From NCBI GenBank assembly GCA_012842495.1, contig DUSS01000034.1, positions 1 to 50,652 on the forward strand: a stretch of 50,652 bases of DNA, given 5' to 3'. The position numbers were made by a program, and so were the translations under genes. The notes beneath the pieces are model-generated. The model was not told where the DNA came from, did not search any database, and was given only the letters and a program-made list of their open reading frames with translations. How positions within the stretch are numbered: position 1 is the stretch's first letter; each line of letters starts with the position of its first letter. Of this stretch, positions 16,103 to 25,899 are shown piece after piece. This DNA is from Candidatus Fermentithermobacillaceae bacterium (GTDB lineage Bacteria > Bacillota > Sulfobacillia > Fermentithermobacillales > DUSS01).

Positions 16103-16212
16103 CTCCGGCGTAGGACGCATGGCCAGCGCATTACACTGCTGTCAAACGGCTGTGGCCACGGGGGGCTGGTCTTGTGGAGCTATATAATAACGCGTGGGGC
16201 AGGTGAGCCGCG

Positions 16213-17580
16213 ATGGAAGATCTATCCGTTGTGATACTAGCAGCGGGGCAGGGGACGAGGATGAAGTCGTCCGTCCCCAAGGTTCTGCACCGCATAGCGG
16301 GTAGACCGATGATTCACTGGGTACTGGACGCGGCGGAAGGTCTTTCTCCTGGTCGCATCGTGGTGGTTGTAGGACACGGGGGTCACGAGGTAACGAAAGA
16401 AGTGTCCGGGCGCGCCTCCGTCGTCTGGCAGCCAGAACAAAAGGGCACGGGACATGCGGTGCTGACGGCCAGAGACGCCGTTGGCGCGTCCTGTCGCGAT
16501 ATTCTGATTCTGTGCGGCGATACACCCCTTCTAGAAACATCAGTGTTGCAGGACCTTGTTACAACGCACAGAGCTCGCGGCAACCATCTCAGTTTTTACA
16601 GTTTTATGCTGGACGAGCCTGCTCGCTACGGCCGGGTGGTACGTTCTACGGATGGCTCGGTTGAGCGGATAGCGGAATACAAGGACCTCACTACCGTTGA
16701 ACGTGAAATAAAAGAGGTCAACTCCGGCGTGTATGTGGCTCGATTGCCGTTCGTGTGGGGACTTCTAGAAGAAGTCGGTGACGATAATGCCGCCGGTGAA
16801 ATGTACCTCACGGATATTGTCGCTCTAGCCCGCAAAAAAGGGCTTAAGGTTGAAGCTTTGGTGGCCCGAGATGCCCGCTGTTTCCTCGGAGTCAACGACA
16901 GGACCGAGCTCGCCGCCGCAGAGACCGTGGCGAGACACAAGATCCTGACAGAACTCGGTCTTTCCGGAGTGACCGTTGTGGACCCGGCCAGTACTTACGT
17001 GGATTATGGGGTTTCTGTGGGGCCCGACACAGTGATTTACCCGTTCACTTTTCTGCGGGGCCGCACCGTTATAGGCGCAGGTTGTTCCATAGGACCGGGT
17101 ACCGAGGTAGTTGATTCAACGGTGGAAGACGGAACGACGATTCGGTTCTCCGTCGTCGAGTCAAGCCGAATTGGCCCCATGGTGACGGTCGGACCCTTTT
17201 CTCATATTCGCCCAGGTACTGTCCTGGAAACGGGTGCGCGGGTAGGCAATTTCGCCGAGGTGAAGAATTCTCGGGTCGGAGCGGGGAGCAAGATCCCCCA
17301 TCACAGCTACGTAGGAGACGCCACGGTTGGGGAAGGAGTCAACCTGGGTGCTGGTACCGTCATCGTAAACTTCGACGGCAAACAGAAACATCGTACCGTA
17401 ATCGGGGACAGGGCCTTTATCGGGTGCAATTCTAACCTCGTGGCTCCCGTTACCATCGGCAAGGGCGCGTACGTAGCTGCGGGCTCAACTATCACCGAAG
17501 ATGTCCCCGAGGATTCCCTAGCCATCGCCAGGGAACGTCAGGTGGTGAAGGAAGGGTGGGTGAAACGGAGAAACCGGTAG
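16213..17580 (+). CDS. glmU: Bifunctional GlcN-1-P acetyltransferase / GlcNAc-1-P uridyltransferase
   Basis: Makes UDP-GlcNAc for peptidoglycan. The N-terminal pyrophosphorylase has LAAGQGTRMKSSVPK (10-24), QKGTGHAV and LCGDTPLL. From ~residue 250 a left-handed beta-helix of hexapeptide repeats follows, with the acetyltransferase His in KIPHHSYVGDA. Length 455 is standard. The start has CAGGTGAG ~6 bases upstream. A TATAAT at 16183-16188 has no matching -35. The purR, yabJ and spoVG genes that precede glmU in B. subtilis are absent. Confidence 0.97.
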   Translation: MEDLSVVILAAGQGTRMKSSVPKVLHRIAGRPMIHWVLDAAEGLSPGRIVVVVGHGGHEVTKEVSGRASVVWQPEQKGTGHAVLTARDAVGASCRDILILCGDTPLLETSVLQDLVTTHRARGNHLSFYSFMLDEPARYGRVVRSTDGSVERIAEYKDLTTVEREIKEVNSGVYVARLPFVWGLLEEVGDDNAAGEMYLTDIVALARKKGLKVEALVARDARCFLGVNDRTELAAAETVARHKILTELGLSGVTVVDPASTYVDYGVSVGPDTVIYPFTFLRGRTVIGAGCSIGPGTEVVDSTVEDGTTIRFSVVESSRIGPMVTVGPFSHIRPGTVLETGARVGNFAEVKNSRVGAGSKIPHHSYVGDATVGEGVNLGAGTVIVNFDGKQKHRTVIGDRAFIGCNSNLVAPVTIGKGAYVAAGSTITEDVPEDSLAIARERQVVKEGWVKRRNR

Positions 17581-17691
17581 ATCCCGGGCAACGACGTAAG
17601 CGGCGCCTGGAAAACCGTTACTAACTTCCGGGCTTCCGGGTAGTTCACAGAACAGCAGCGTCTGAGGATCTATAACACGGAGGTGTGGCGT

Positions 17692-18636
17692 GTGGCACCT
17701 TATCGAGACAAGAAGCTCAAGATATTCTCGGGTAACGCCAATCCGGAACTAGCTCAGGCAATCGTTCACCATCTCGGGATGTCACTAGGCCAGATCGAGG
17801 TTGGGAGATTCTCCAACGGCGAAATAAAGGTGATCATTGAAGAAAACGTACGGGGGTCCGATGCCTTTGTAATCCAGCCCACTTCGACGCCGGTGAACGA
17901 TAACTTGATGGAGCTTTTGATCATCATCGATGCTTTGAGGAGAGCTTCTGCCGAAAGGATCACTGCCGTGGTGCCGTTTTACGGATATGCTAGGCAGGAC
18001 CGGAAAACTCGGGGTAGAGAGCCTATCACGGCGAAACTGGTAGCCAATCTCCTTGTGACTTCCGGGGTGGACCGGGTCGTGACCATGGACCTTCACGCCG
18101 GTCAAATTCAGGGGTTCTTCGACATCCCGGTAGACCACCTGACCGCCGTGGGCATCCTCGCCGACTACATGGCCAAGAAGAATCTCAAAGATATCGTCGT
18201 GGTGTCACCAGACTCGGGTGGCATTGCCAGAGCTCGCGATATGGCCAAGAAACTTGGGGCCCCCGTCGCCTTTATAGATAAGAGAAGACCCGAGCCCAAT
18301 GTTTCCGAGGTCATGAACGTCGTGGGGAAAGTCTCGGGCATGAACGCCATACTAGTGGATGACATCATCGACACGGGTGGCAGTGTGGTAGAAGCGGCCC
18401 GCGCCCTCCGTGAGAGGGGCGCTACCAGTGTTTTCGTTTGCGCCACGCATCCCGTTTTCTCCGGCAAAGCCGCGGAAAGACTTAAGGAAGGGCGTTTTGA
18501 CGAAATCGTCGTGACCAACACTATACCACTTGAACCCGAGATAAAGTCTATGGTAAAAGTTCTTTCTGTGGCCGATCTTCTGGCCCAAGCTATAGTGAGA
18601 ATTCACGAAGAACGATCCGTGTCCGAACTTTTCTAG
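17692..18636 (+). CDS. prs: Ribose-phosphate pyrophosphokinase
   Basis: Transfers pyrophosphate from ATP to ribose 5-phosphate to make [25 protein letters not shown], the [14 protein letters not shown] loop, SPDSGG and the PRPP-binding [10 protein letters not shown] (222-231) are all intact. GTG 17692 gives 314 residues with ACGGAGGT ~7 bases upstream; the GTG at 17683 overlaps that site. It follows glmU after 111 bases in which I see no terminator or clear promoter. Confidence 0.97.
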   Translation: MAPYRDKKLKIFSGNANPELAQAIVHHLGMSLGQIEVGRFSNGEIKVIIEENVRGSDAFVIQPTSTPVNDNLMELLIIIDALRRASAERITAVVPFYGYARQDRKTRGREPITAKLVANLLVTSGVDRVVTMDLHAGQIQGFFDIPVDHLTAVGILADYMAKKNLKDIVVVSPDSGGIARARDMAKKLGAPVAFIDKRRPEPNVSEVMNVVGKVSGMNAILVDDIIDTGGSVVEAARALRERGATSVFVCATHPVFSGKAAERLKEGRFDEIVVTNTIPLEPEIKSMVKVLSVADLLAQAIVRIHEERSVSELF

Positions 18637-18666
18637 TCCGGGCCGTTCTGGAGGAGGTTTTCGAAG

Positions 18667-19296
18667 ATGCCACAAGACATCGCCGCGGTTCCTAGAGAAA
18701 CCGGGAAAAGGGTTTCCAACAGGTTGAGAAAGCAAGGTCTCGTCCCGGCGGTAATTTACGGGAAAACACTCGAGCCTATTCATGTGGCCCTCAATAAGGC
18801 CGCCGTTGCACGGGTGCTCGGGCCCAAGGCCGGGCACGTTCATCGCATCGTGGTGAAAGAAAAGGGTTTCGACGGCACCGTGGTGGTTAAGGAAGTGCAA
18901 AGGGATCCCATTTCGCGGCAGGTCCTCCATCTGGATTTCCATCACGTCTCCGTGGGAGAACGCGTTCGAGTGGAAGTTCCCATCGTGCTCATTGGGGAGG
19001 ACCAGGTGGAAAAGCGAGGGCTTGTCGTGCAGCGACAGATGAGAGAAGTCGAGGTAGAATGCCTCCCCGAGACCATACCGGACGCGCTTACGGCAGACGT
19101 GTCTGGACTTGCGCCAGGGCACGCTCTCTTGGTTAAAGACCTGGTTGCTCCCAAGGACGTGGAAGTTCTCGCGCCGCCAACGGAAGTCGTGGCCGTCGTG
19201 GTAGTGCCCAGAACTGCTGCTGAAGAGGTTACCGAGGCTCCCGCAGGAGAAGTTGCGGCTCCCGAGGGCGAGCAAGCTAGCGCAAAGCCCGAATAG
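18667..19296 (+). CDS. rplY: 50S ribosomal protein L25 / general stress protein Ctc
   Basis: Binds 5S rRNA on the large subunit. The N-terminal L25 domain (ETGKRVSNRLRKQGLVPAV, then YGK and HLDFHHV) is followed by the TL5/Ctc C-terminal beta domain, then a ~30-residue Ala/Glu/Pro-rich tail. Length 209 fits the long Ctc form. ATG 18667 has GGAGG ~9 bases upstream. It is in the conserved prs-ctc-pth order. Confidence 0.95.
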   Translation: MPQDIAAVPRETGKRVSNRLRKQGLVPAVIYGKTLEPIHVALNKAAVARVLGPKAGHVHRIVVKEKGFDGTVVVKEVQRDPISRQVLHLDFHHVSVGERVRVEVPIVLIGEDQVEKRGLVVQRQMREVEVECLPETIPDALTADVSGLAPGHALLVKDLVAPKDVEVLAPPTEVVAVVVVPRTAAEEVTEAPAGEVAAPEGEQASAKPE

Positions 19297-19348
19297 CCCG
19301 AGGCAAGACGTTAAGCGCCTCGCGGCCGGATTTGGAGGATGGGCGTTA

Positions 19349-19984
19349 TTGCGTTGTATCGTCGGACTGGGGAACCCGGGGAAGAGATACGAGAACACCC
19401 GGCATAACTCCGGTTTCATGGTGGTGGAGCGCCTGGCCGGACGTTTGGGTGTATCCTGGGATTCCAGCTTGCGATATGCGCTGGTAGCCGCTGTCCCGGC
19501 AGGCGCGTGGGGCGAAGGTTTTCTCCTGGCTCGCCCGCTCCTTTTCATGAACGAAAGCGGGAAAGCTCTTGCCTCGCTTAGCTTGGACCGTCTCATCCAC
19601 CCTTGGGAATTCATTGTGGTGCATGACGACATGGATATCCCTTTTGGCTTCGTAAGGATAAAGAGAAACGGCAGTTCAGGGGGTCACCGGGGGGTCGAGT
19701 CGATCATCTCCTGTCTGGGGACGGAGGAGTTCCTCCGCGTAAAGGTCGGCATCGGAAGGCCCCCGAAGAATGTCGAGCCCCGCGATTACGTGCTATCCCC
19801 GTTTGAGGAGAACCCCTGCGCTGTAGAAGAGCTTCTCGATAAGGCTGCGGACGCTTGCCTCGACGTCCTGACCCTCGGAGTTGACCTGGCCATGAACCGC
19901 CATAACTGCAGGATAGCTCCGAGGGATTCCGGCGCCTCCGAAGAAGGAAACGAGGAACCCTTTAAGAACGCCGGGGGGATTTAG
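19349..19984 (+). CDS. pth: Peptidyl-tRNA hydrolase
   Basis: Releases tRNA from stalled peptidyl-tRNA; the B. subtilis homologue is spoVC. VGLGNPGKRYENTRHNSGF contains the catalytic His19, FMNESGKA the substrate Asn, and VVHDDMD the catalytic Asp93; GGHRGVESI and KVGIGRP complete the family pattern. TTG 19349 is the only start that matches the family N-terminus and has GGAGGA ~9 bases before it. The last ~25 residues form a variable tail. mfd follows after 2 bases; fin (yabK) is not present. Confidence 0.95.
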   Translation: MRCIVGLGNPGKRYENTRHNSGFMVVERLAGRLGVSWDSSLRYALVAAVPAGAWGEGFLLARPLLFMNESGKALASLSLDRLIHPWEFIVVHDDMDIPFGFVRIKRNGSSGGHRGVESIISCLGTEEFLRVKVGIGRPPKNVEPRDYVLSPFEENPCAVEELLDKAADACLDVLTLGVDLAMNRHNCRIAPRDSGASEEGNEEPFKNAGGI

Positions 19985-19986
19985 GC

Positions 19987-22900
19987 ATGTCTTCGGAGAG
20001 CCTCCTCCGGGCTGCCGCGGGAAGCAAAGCGACCCGCCTAGTTCTCGAGGCCCTGCTCAGTAAGAAATCCCCCGTTTACATCACCTGCGATGAGCGATAC
20101 GGGAGGTCGCTCTTGACGGCGGCAATACACAGGGAGCTCGGGAGGCCGACGATCCTGGTCGTCCCCGAGCCCGAAGAAGCGGTGGAAGCTGCTCGGGACC
20201 TGAAAGAGCTTCTCGGAGAGGGGCGGGTAAAAACCTTTCCTCCAAGAGAAGTGATCCCCTATGAAAGCGGAGGGCCTGACGAGCGGCTTTGGCAAAGATT
20301 AGAGACCCTCGGTATATTGGCGTCCTCCGGAGAAAGGGAACCCCCTCTGGTAGTTGCTCCGCTGGCAGCCCTCATGCGGAAGCTATCGCCCCCCGTCTGG
20401 TTTCGAAAGGGTTCGGGTGCGATTTCGGTAGGGGACAAACTCGAGGTCATCGATTTCGTGAAGAAGCTGGTGTGCGCAGGGTACGAAAGGGTTCCGATGG
20501 TTCGGAGCAGGGGACAGGTTGCCCTTCGCGGGGGCATCGTTGACTTTTTCTCTCCTCACAGTTCGCTTCCAGTTAGGGTCGAGTTCAGCTTCGATGAGGT
20601 CATCTCCATGCGTACGTTTGATCCCTTGAGCCAAGTGAGTCAGGCTTTCATCGAAAGCGCCGATTACATCCCCGCCGATGAAGTGGAGAAGGGGAACATT
20701 CCCGAGGACGCTTCTTTTATTCCCGGGGGATCTCCTCCTGACAGTCCTCGACCTCAAGCAGGCGAAGTGTCGTTGTTGGACTTCCTGCCCGAAGACGGTA
20801 TCCTCATGCTCTCGGGCTTCCGGCGGTGCAAGGAAATTGGGCTGGAAATGGAGGGGATTGCCCATGAGATCGCCACGAGCCGTCTACTGGCCGGGACGAT
20901 GCGCCCTGAAGAAACCCTGGCTTACTTTACCTGGGAAGATTTGTGGGAACGGATGAGCTCTGAGGTCGACCTCGTCTTCCAGGGTATCATGCACCCGGTC
21001 GAGCGTCTGGACCCCTGTACCATCATCGATGTCGACCTCCTATCGCAGACAAGGTTTCATGGCAGGTGGACTGATTTCATCTCCAGGCTCCGGGAAATGA
21101 CGGAGCACGGTCGCAGGGTGGTTTTACTGTTTTCCTCAGATGAACGCCAGGATCTGATCCGGCGGAGGCTGGAGGAAGCGGGGGTGCGTGTTCTCATAGA
21201 TTCTCCCGGCGGCACGCTTGAGCCAGGCAATCTTTACCTCCTTAAGGGGTACGCCCAGGCCGGGGTCTCTTGGCCGGAAGAAAGACTGGAGATCTTCAGC
21301 GATGCTGAGATATTCCCCAGGGCCAGGCTCGCGCCGGCCCGGAGAAGAGCTGAGGGGAGGGTTCCCCTGGACTGGCGGGAGCTCCGCCCAGGAGATTACG
21401 TGGTTCACATCCACCACGGCATCGGGCAATACATCGGGTTGAAAACCATAACGGTGGCCGGGGTCACCCGGGAATACGTGCACATTCGATATGCCGGGGA
21501 AGACGCGATCTACGTTCCCACGGATCAACTCCATCTTCTGGAGAAGTATACGAGTCGCGACGGACACGTACCCGCGTTGTCTAGGTTGGGCTCGAGCGAA
21601 TGGCAAAAGACCAGGGCCAGGGCAAAGCAAGCTGTCGAGAAGCTCGCAGCGGAGCTTTTGCGGACACAAGCTATGAGAAAAACCCGCCACAGCTATCAGT
21701 TTTCCGAGGATACGGTCTGGCAAAAAGAGTTCGAGCAAGCCTTTGAGTACGAAGAGACGCCTGACCAGGCAAAAGCAGCTGAAGAAGTAAAACGGGATAT
21801 GGAGAAGCCTGTGCCCATGGACCGCTTGCTCTGCGGGGACGTGGGGTACGGCAAGACGGAAGTGGCCATGCGCGCCGCCTTTAAGGCGGTACAGGAATCA
21901 AAGCAGGTTGCCGTGCTCGTTCCCACGACCATTTTGGCCGAACAGCACTACACCACTTTTACACAGCGGTTTAAAGGATACGCCGTCAACATTGAGGTGT
22001 TAAGCAGATTTCGGTCGAGAAAGGAGCAAAAGGCCATCATCGATGGCCTGAGAAACGGTTCCATTGACATAATCATCGGAACTCACAGGCTCCTCAGTAA
22101 AGACGTGAAGTTTCACGATCTCGGTCTTCTCATCATCGACGAAGAGCACAGGTTCGGCGTCGCCCAAAAGGAACGTCTCAAAAAGTTAAAGGAAACCGTG
22201 CACGTGTTGACTTTAAGCGCCACTCCCATCCCGCGCACGCTCAACATGGCGCTGGGGAAGATCATGGACATTTCCTTGATCGAAACGCCTCCCGAAGGGC
22301 GATTCCCTGTCGAGACTTACGTGATTCCCTACAGCCGCCCTATCCTCGCCGAGGCAATCCGGAGGGAAATAGATAGGGGAGGGCAGGTTTTCTATGTGTG
22401 CCACCGGATTGGAGGTATGGAGGGGGCGGTGAAAAGGATCAACGAAATGGTGCCTGAGGCCTCGGTGACGTGCGCCCACGGCAGGATGAACGAAGATGAT
22501 CTGGCCCGAGTGGTCAGGGACTTCCTGGCTGGACGCTACGACGTGCTCGTCTCCACCACCATCATCGAGTCGGGGCTGGATTTTCCCAACGTAAACACCC
22601 TCATCGTGGAAAACGCCGATAAGCTTGGCCTGGCTCAACTTTACCAGCTTAGAGGCAGAGTCGGACGGCGAAACCGGATAGCTTACGCTTATTTCACCTT
22701 CAGGCCAGATAAATACATCACGGATAAAGGCGAAGAGCGACTTCGAGCCCTCAAGGAGTTACAGGGTTTTGGTTCGGGCCTGAAACTCGCCATGAGAGAC
22801 CTGGAGCTCAGGGGCGCCGGAAACATCCTCGGCCCCGAGCAGCACGGATTCATCGAAGCGGTCGGATTTGACCTGTACATGAGGCTCCTTGACAAAGCCA

Positions 22901-23430
22901 TAGCTGAGCTGGAAGGGCGCGAAGAAGAGGAAAAGCGCGTCATCCTCGCGGAAGTGAACATCCCGGTAAACGCGTATCTACCCGGATGGTACATCGGGGA
23001 TGAGCAACAGCGCTACACAGCCTACAAGAAGATCGCCGGATGCGAGTCCTGGGAAGACGTGGACCGAGTCGAGCGAGAAATCCGGGACATCTACGGTAAC
23101 TTACCGGCTGAGACTATAAACCTCCTGGACGTGTCCAGGTTGCGTGTGGCGCTGGGCTCGCTGGGTATAACGGCAGTGAACCTGGACCAACGGCGCAAAG
23201 CCCTTTTGTTCAAAGTAGAAGTACCTCACCTCTTTCCCGAGGATAAGTTCGCAAACGTTGCGCGAGATTCCAGGGGAAGAATCCGGGGAAGCAAAGAAGT
23301 AGGTCTCATCGAACTTTTCCTCCCCGACTTGTCCCCCGAAAAGGCCCTCGGTCAGGCTCTCAGCTTCGCAAGGGAACTCTTGCCACGGATGCCGGGCGAT
23401 GCCACTCACACCAGCTGCCAACCTGAATAA
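19987..23430 (+). CDS. mfd: Transcription-repair coupling factor
   Basis: 1147-residue ATP-driven translocase that removes RNA polymerase stalled at DNA lesions and recruits UvrA. Order of parts: UvrB-homology module (~1-330), a D3-like region, the RNA-polymerase-interacting CarD-like domain from ~466 (GDYVVHIHHGIGQYIG), Walker A GDVGYGKT (617-624), DEEH box (718-721), SATPIPRT, the RecG/Mfd motif STTIIESGLD and the C-terminal TRCF domain (RGAGNILGPEQHG onward). Length and motifs are complete. ATG 19987 has GGGGGGAT upstream. Its stop codon lies inside the -35 of the spoVT promoter. Confidence 0.98.
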   Translation: MSSESLLRAAAGSKATRLVLEALLSKKSPVYITCDERYGRSLLTAAIHRELGRPTILVVPEPEEAVEAARDLKELLGEGRVKTFPPREVIPYESGGPDERLWQRLETLGILASSGEREPPLVVAPLAALMRKLSPPVWFRKGSGAISVGDKLEVIDFVKKLVCAGYERVPMVRSRGQVALRGGIVDFFSPHSSLPVRVEFSFDEVISMRTFDPLSQVSQAFIESADYIPADEVEKGNIPEDASFIPGGSPPDSPRPQAGEVSLLDFLPEDGILMLSGFRRCKEIGLEMEGIAHEIATSRLLAGTMRPEETLAYFTWEDLWERMSSEVDLVFQGIMHPVERLDPCTIIDVDLLSQTRFHGRWTDFISRLREMTEHGRRVVLLFSSDERQDLIRRRLEEAGVRVLIDSPGGTLEPGNLYLLKGYAQAGVSWPEERLEIFSDAEIFPRARLAPARRRAEGRVPLDWRELRPGDYVVHIHHGIGQYIGLKTITVAGVTREYVHIRYAGEDAIYVPTDQLHLLEKYTSRDGHVPALSRLGSSEWQKTRARAKQAVEKLAAELLRTQAMRKTRHSYQFSEDTVWQKEFEQAFEYEETPDQAKAAEEVKRDMEKPVPMDRLLCGDVGYGKTEVAMRAAFKAVQESKQVAVLVPTTILAEQHYTTFTQRFKGYAVNIEVLSRFRSRKEQKAIIDGLRNGSIDIIIGTHRLLSKDVKFHDLGLLIIDEEHRFGVAQKERLKKLKETVHVLTLSATPIPRTLNMALGKIMDISLIETPPEGRFPVETYVIPYSRPILAEAIRREIDRGGQVFYVCHRIGGMEGAVKRINEMVPEASVTCAHGRMNEDDLARVVRDFLAGRYDVLVSTTIIESGLDFPNVNTLIVENADKLGLAQLYQLRGRVGRRNRIAYAYFTFRPDKYITDKGEERLRALKELQGFGSGLKLAMRDLELRGAGNILGPEQHGFIEAVGFDLYMRLLDKAIAELEGREEEEKRVILAEVNIPVNAYLPGWYIGDEQQRYTAYKKIAGCESWEDVDRVEREIRDIYGNLPAETINLLDVSRLRVALGSLGITAVNLDQRRKALLFKVEVPHLFPEDKFANVARDSRGRIRGSKEVGLIELFLPDLSPEKALGQALSFARELLPRMPGDATHTSCQPE

Positions 23431-23454
23431 GGATTCCAGAACCCCTATATACTA
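23424..23454 (+). promoter_or_regulatory. Sigma-G-type promoter of spoVT
   Basis: TGAATA (23424-23429) is identical to the classical sigma-G -35, and TATACTA (23448-23454) differs from the -10 CATACTA by one base; the gap is 18 bases. In B. subtilis spoVT is transcribed by forespore sigma-G, so position and sequence agree. Predicted transcription starts ~35 bases before the GTG. The -35 overlaps the mfd stop codon. Confidence 0.75.
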
Positions 23455-23494
23455 GCACACGACAAGGCACGCTTCGGTCGAAGGGGGTGGTACG

Positions 23495-24055
23495 GTGAAA
23501 GCAACCGGAATTGTGCGTCGCATCGACGATCTCGGGCGGGTGGTAATTCCGAAGGAGATCCGCAGGACGTTAAGGATCCGTGAGGGAGATCCCCTCGAGA
23601 TATTCGTCGATCGTGACGGCGAGGTTATTTTGAAGAAGTACTCGCCCATTGGAGAACTAGGGGATTTTGCCAAGGAATACGCTGACTCGTTGGCGGAAGC
23701 TACCGGTCAAATCGCGATGATAGCCGATCGCGACTCGATCATCGCCGTTTCGGGGGCCCCTAAGAAGGAATTCCTGAACAAGCGCATATCTCCGGCCCTG
23801 GAGAGGATAATGGAGGATCGCAAGCCCGTACTCATCACCAAGCCGGGACAGGAGCGGTATTGCAAAGAATGCATCACGGAGGACGAGGCCGGTTGTACTT
23901 TTACGTCTGAAGTCATCGCTCCAATCATAGCGGAGGGCGATCCCATTGGCGCAGTGATCATCTGTACCAGAGACCCTGGTGTTACCCTGGGGGACACGGA
24001 ACTCAAGCTGGCCCAGACGGCGGCCGGATTCCTCGCAAAACAGATGGAAGAGTAA
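23495..24055 (+). CDS. spoVT: Stage V sporulation protein T
   Basis: Forespore transcription regulator that tunes late sigma-G genes and spore coat/germination properties. Residues 1-50 are an AbrB-type DNA-binding domain (MKATGIVRRIDDLGRVVIP, then KEIRRTLRI); the rest is the GAF-like SpoVT domain (AEATGQIAMIADRDSIIAVSG, then TFTSEVIAPIIAEGDPIGAV). Length 186 is typical. GTG 23495 follows a GGGGGTGG site. It has its own promoter and a strong terminator, so it is monocistronic. Confidence 0.96.
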   Translation: MKATGIVRRIDDLGRVVIPKEIRRTLRIREGDPLEIFVDRDGEVILKKYSPIGELGDFAKEYADSLAEATGQIAMIADRDSIIAVSGAPKKEFLNKRISPALERIMEDRKPVLITKPGQERYCKECITEDEAGCTFTSEVIAPIIAEGDPIGAVIICTRDPGVTLGDTELKLAQTAAGFLAKQMEE

Positions 24056-24137
24056 GAGCCGGTCCGCTCCCGGCGAGCCGTCCGCGCCCGCTCCGGTGGG
24101 CTTCGGAGGGTGCTGGATGGGATGAAATAGGATTGAC

Positions 24138-24170
24138 AAAGAACGGTGGCCCACGACGCCACCTTCTTTT
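24138..24170 (+). terminator. Rho-independent terminator after spoVT
   Basis: AAAGAA-C-GGTGGC (24138-24150) pairs with GCCACC-TTCTTT (24158 onward) around a 7-base loop with a single bulged C, ending in TTCTTTT. It separates spoVT from the flippase gene. Confidence 0.82.
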
Positions 24171-24220
24171 GTGTTGGATCCCCTCAGAACCGGAATACTC
24201 TTGACTACAGGGGAAGCATC

Positions 24221-25819
24221 TTGCCGATTGTGCGCTCTTCCGATTCTACTTTTCTAAAAGGCGCCTTCGTCCTCACCCTCGCCGGAATCGTCGCGAAGGT
24301 GATCGGGGCCATTTCGAGGATACCTTTGTACTCGCTTCTGGGAAGCGAAGGCATGGGTCTGTTTCAAATGGCCTACCCGATGTACGCGACCCTCCTCATC
24401 GTCTCCACCGGGGGTTTGAGCGTCGCCATTTCCAAAGTGCTGGCGGAGAAGATGGCGAGAGGAGATCCTGCGGGTGCCCAGGCCAGCTTCAGGGTCTCGT
24501 TTGCGTTGCTCCTAGTGTCGGGATTCGCTTTTTCCAGCCTGCTCTACTTTCTCTCCCCATGGATAGCGTCGTACATGGCCAGGGACCCCAGAGCCGTCCT
24601 TCCCATCAGAGCCATCGCTCCCGCGCTGTTCCTCGTATCTATAGTGTCCGCCTTTCGCGGCTTCTTCCAGGGACTGGAGGACATGGGCCCTATCGCCGTG
24701 TCTCAGGTGCTGGAGCAGCTTGGGCGCCTCGTAAGCATGCTTGCGCTCGCGTGGGCTCTCTTGCCGAAAGGTATCCACTATGCTGCGGCGGGAGCTAGCG
24801 CCGGCGCCTCCATTGGTGCCCTGGCGGGATTAATCTACATAGGCGGCACTTACGCTTTCCGGAGGCCCGGGACGGAACAGGGCAGCAGCGGGAAACCGAA
24901 GACGCCGGGGAGCATTGCTCTCCTCAGGGAAGTGGTCTCGGTGGCGGTCCCGGTTTCCCTAGCTTCGGCGGTATTCGGTCTCACCGAACTCATCGATTTG
25001 AGTCTCGTGCCCTCGAGGCTTCGGGCTTCCGGTATCGGGCCGATCGAATCCACCATCCTTTACGGGAGGATGTCAGGAGGCGCTTTCCCCCTCATAAATT
25101 TACCGACGGTGTTTACCGGAGCGCTCGGAGTGAGCCTGGTTCCGTCCATCGCCGCGGCATCGGTGAGGCGGGACTTCCCGCTCGTCTCAAGGCGCGTAGC
25201 GAAAGCTCTTACCTTGACCTACGCTCTGGCTCTTCCCGCCGCCCTTGGCCTTTACGTCCTCGCTGAACCCATCCCGGACCTCCTTTACGGCGACCCCGAG
25301 ATCGCTTCTGCCTTGAGACCGATGGCGCCCGCCGTGTTGTTTCTCGCACTTCAGCAGGTGAGCACAGCCATACTCCAGGGACTTGGGCTGCTGACTGTGC
25401 CCGTGGTGAGCCTGATGTGGGCGGCCCTTGCCAAGGCCGTTCTGACCTGGTTTCTCGTAGCTAACCCTGCCCTCGGGATAAAGGGGGCGTCGCTGGGTAC
25501 CACTGCCTACTTCTTTGTAGCCGCCTCCCTCAACCTCACCGCCGTCAGGAGAAAAGTGGGAAACATCATCGAGGCTGGACCATTGGTTGCAGCTTCCGTC
25601 GCCGCAGCTGCGATGGCTTCCAGCACCGGTTTCATCTATCGGACCCTCGCTTCGCAAATCGCCTCGAAAGCAGCTACCGTGGGGAGCATCGTATGGGGTA
25701 TGCTCGTCTACGGGGTACTGGTTCTCCTCACAGGCGTTCTCAAGGAGGAGGACCTCGCGGCGGTTCCCGGCGCAGGACCTCTAGCCGCCGGGGTATTGCG
25801 GAAGCTCCGTCGCAGGTAG
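24221..25819 (+). CDS. SpoVB/MurJ-type polysaccharide flippase (MOP superfamily)
   Basis: 532-residue integral membrane protein with about 14 hydrophobic helices, in the polysaccharide-transporter/SpoVB branch. FLKGAFVLTLAGIVAKVIGA at the start and GLFQMAYPMYATLLIVSTGG are typical. Relatives flip lipid-linked cell-wall or cortex precursors; B. subtilis has yabM here. Which lipid it moves cannot be told. TTG 24221 follows AGGGGAAG; the frame is open further upstream to 24146, but that stretch crosses the spoVT terminator. Confidence 0.88.
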   Translation: MPIVRSSDSTFLKGAFVLTLAGIVAKVIGAISRIPLYSLLGSEGMGLFQMAYPMYATLLIVSTGGLSVAISKVLAEKMARGDPAGAQASFRVSFALLLVSGFAFSSLLYFLSPWIASYMARDPRAVLPIRAIAPALFLVSIVSAFRGFFQGLEDMGPIAVSQVLEQLGRLVSMLALAWALLPKGIHYAAAGASAGASIGALAGLIYIGGTYAFRRPGTEQGSSGKPKTPGSIALLREVVSVAVPVSLASAVFGLTELIDLSLVPSRLRASGIGPIESTILYGRMSGGAFPLINLPTVFTGALGVSLVPSIAAASVRRDFPLVSRRVAKALTLTYALALPAALGLYVLAEPIPDLLYGDPEIASALRPMAPAVLFLALQQVSTAILQGLGLLTVPVVSLMWAALAKAVLTWFLVANPALGIKGASLGTTAYFFVAASLNLTAVRRKVGNIIEAGPLVAASVAAAAMASSTGFIYRTLASQIASKAATVGSIVWGMLVYGVLVLLTGVLKEEDLAAVPGAGPLAAGVLRKLRRR

Positions 25820-25899
25820 GCTACGAGTCGCGGGATTGATCAGTGCCCGCGGAGAGAGACGCGTGGTTCTGAGCGTGGAGATTATAAGGGGTGAAAGAG

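Noticed and set aside
16183-16188. TATAAT upstream of glmU as a promoter
   Set aside because: No acceptable -35 element exists 16-18 bases upstream, and there is no extended -10.
18352-19632. 426-residue open frame on the minus strand across prs, ctc and pth
   Set aside because: It lies wholly antisense to three well-supported genes, its product is rich in His/Pro/Arg with no recognisable domain, and there is no ribosome site. It is a by-product of codon bias.
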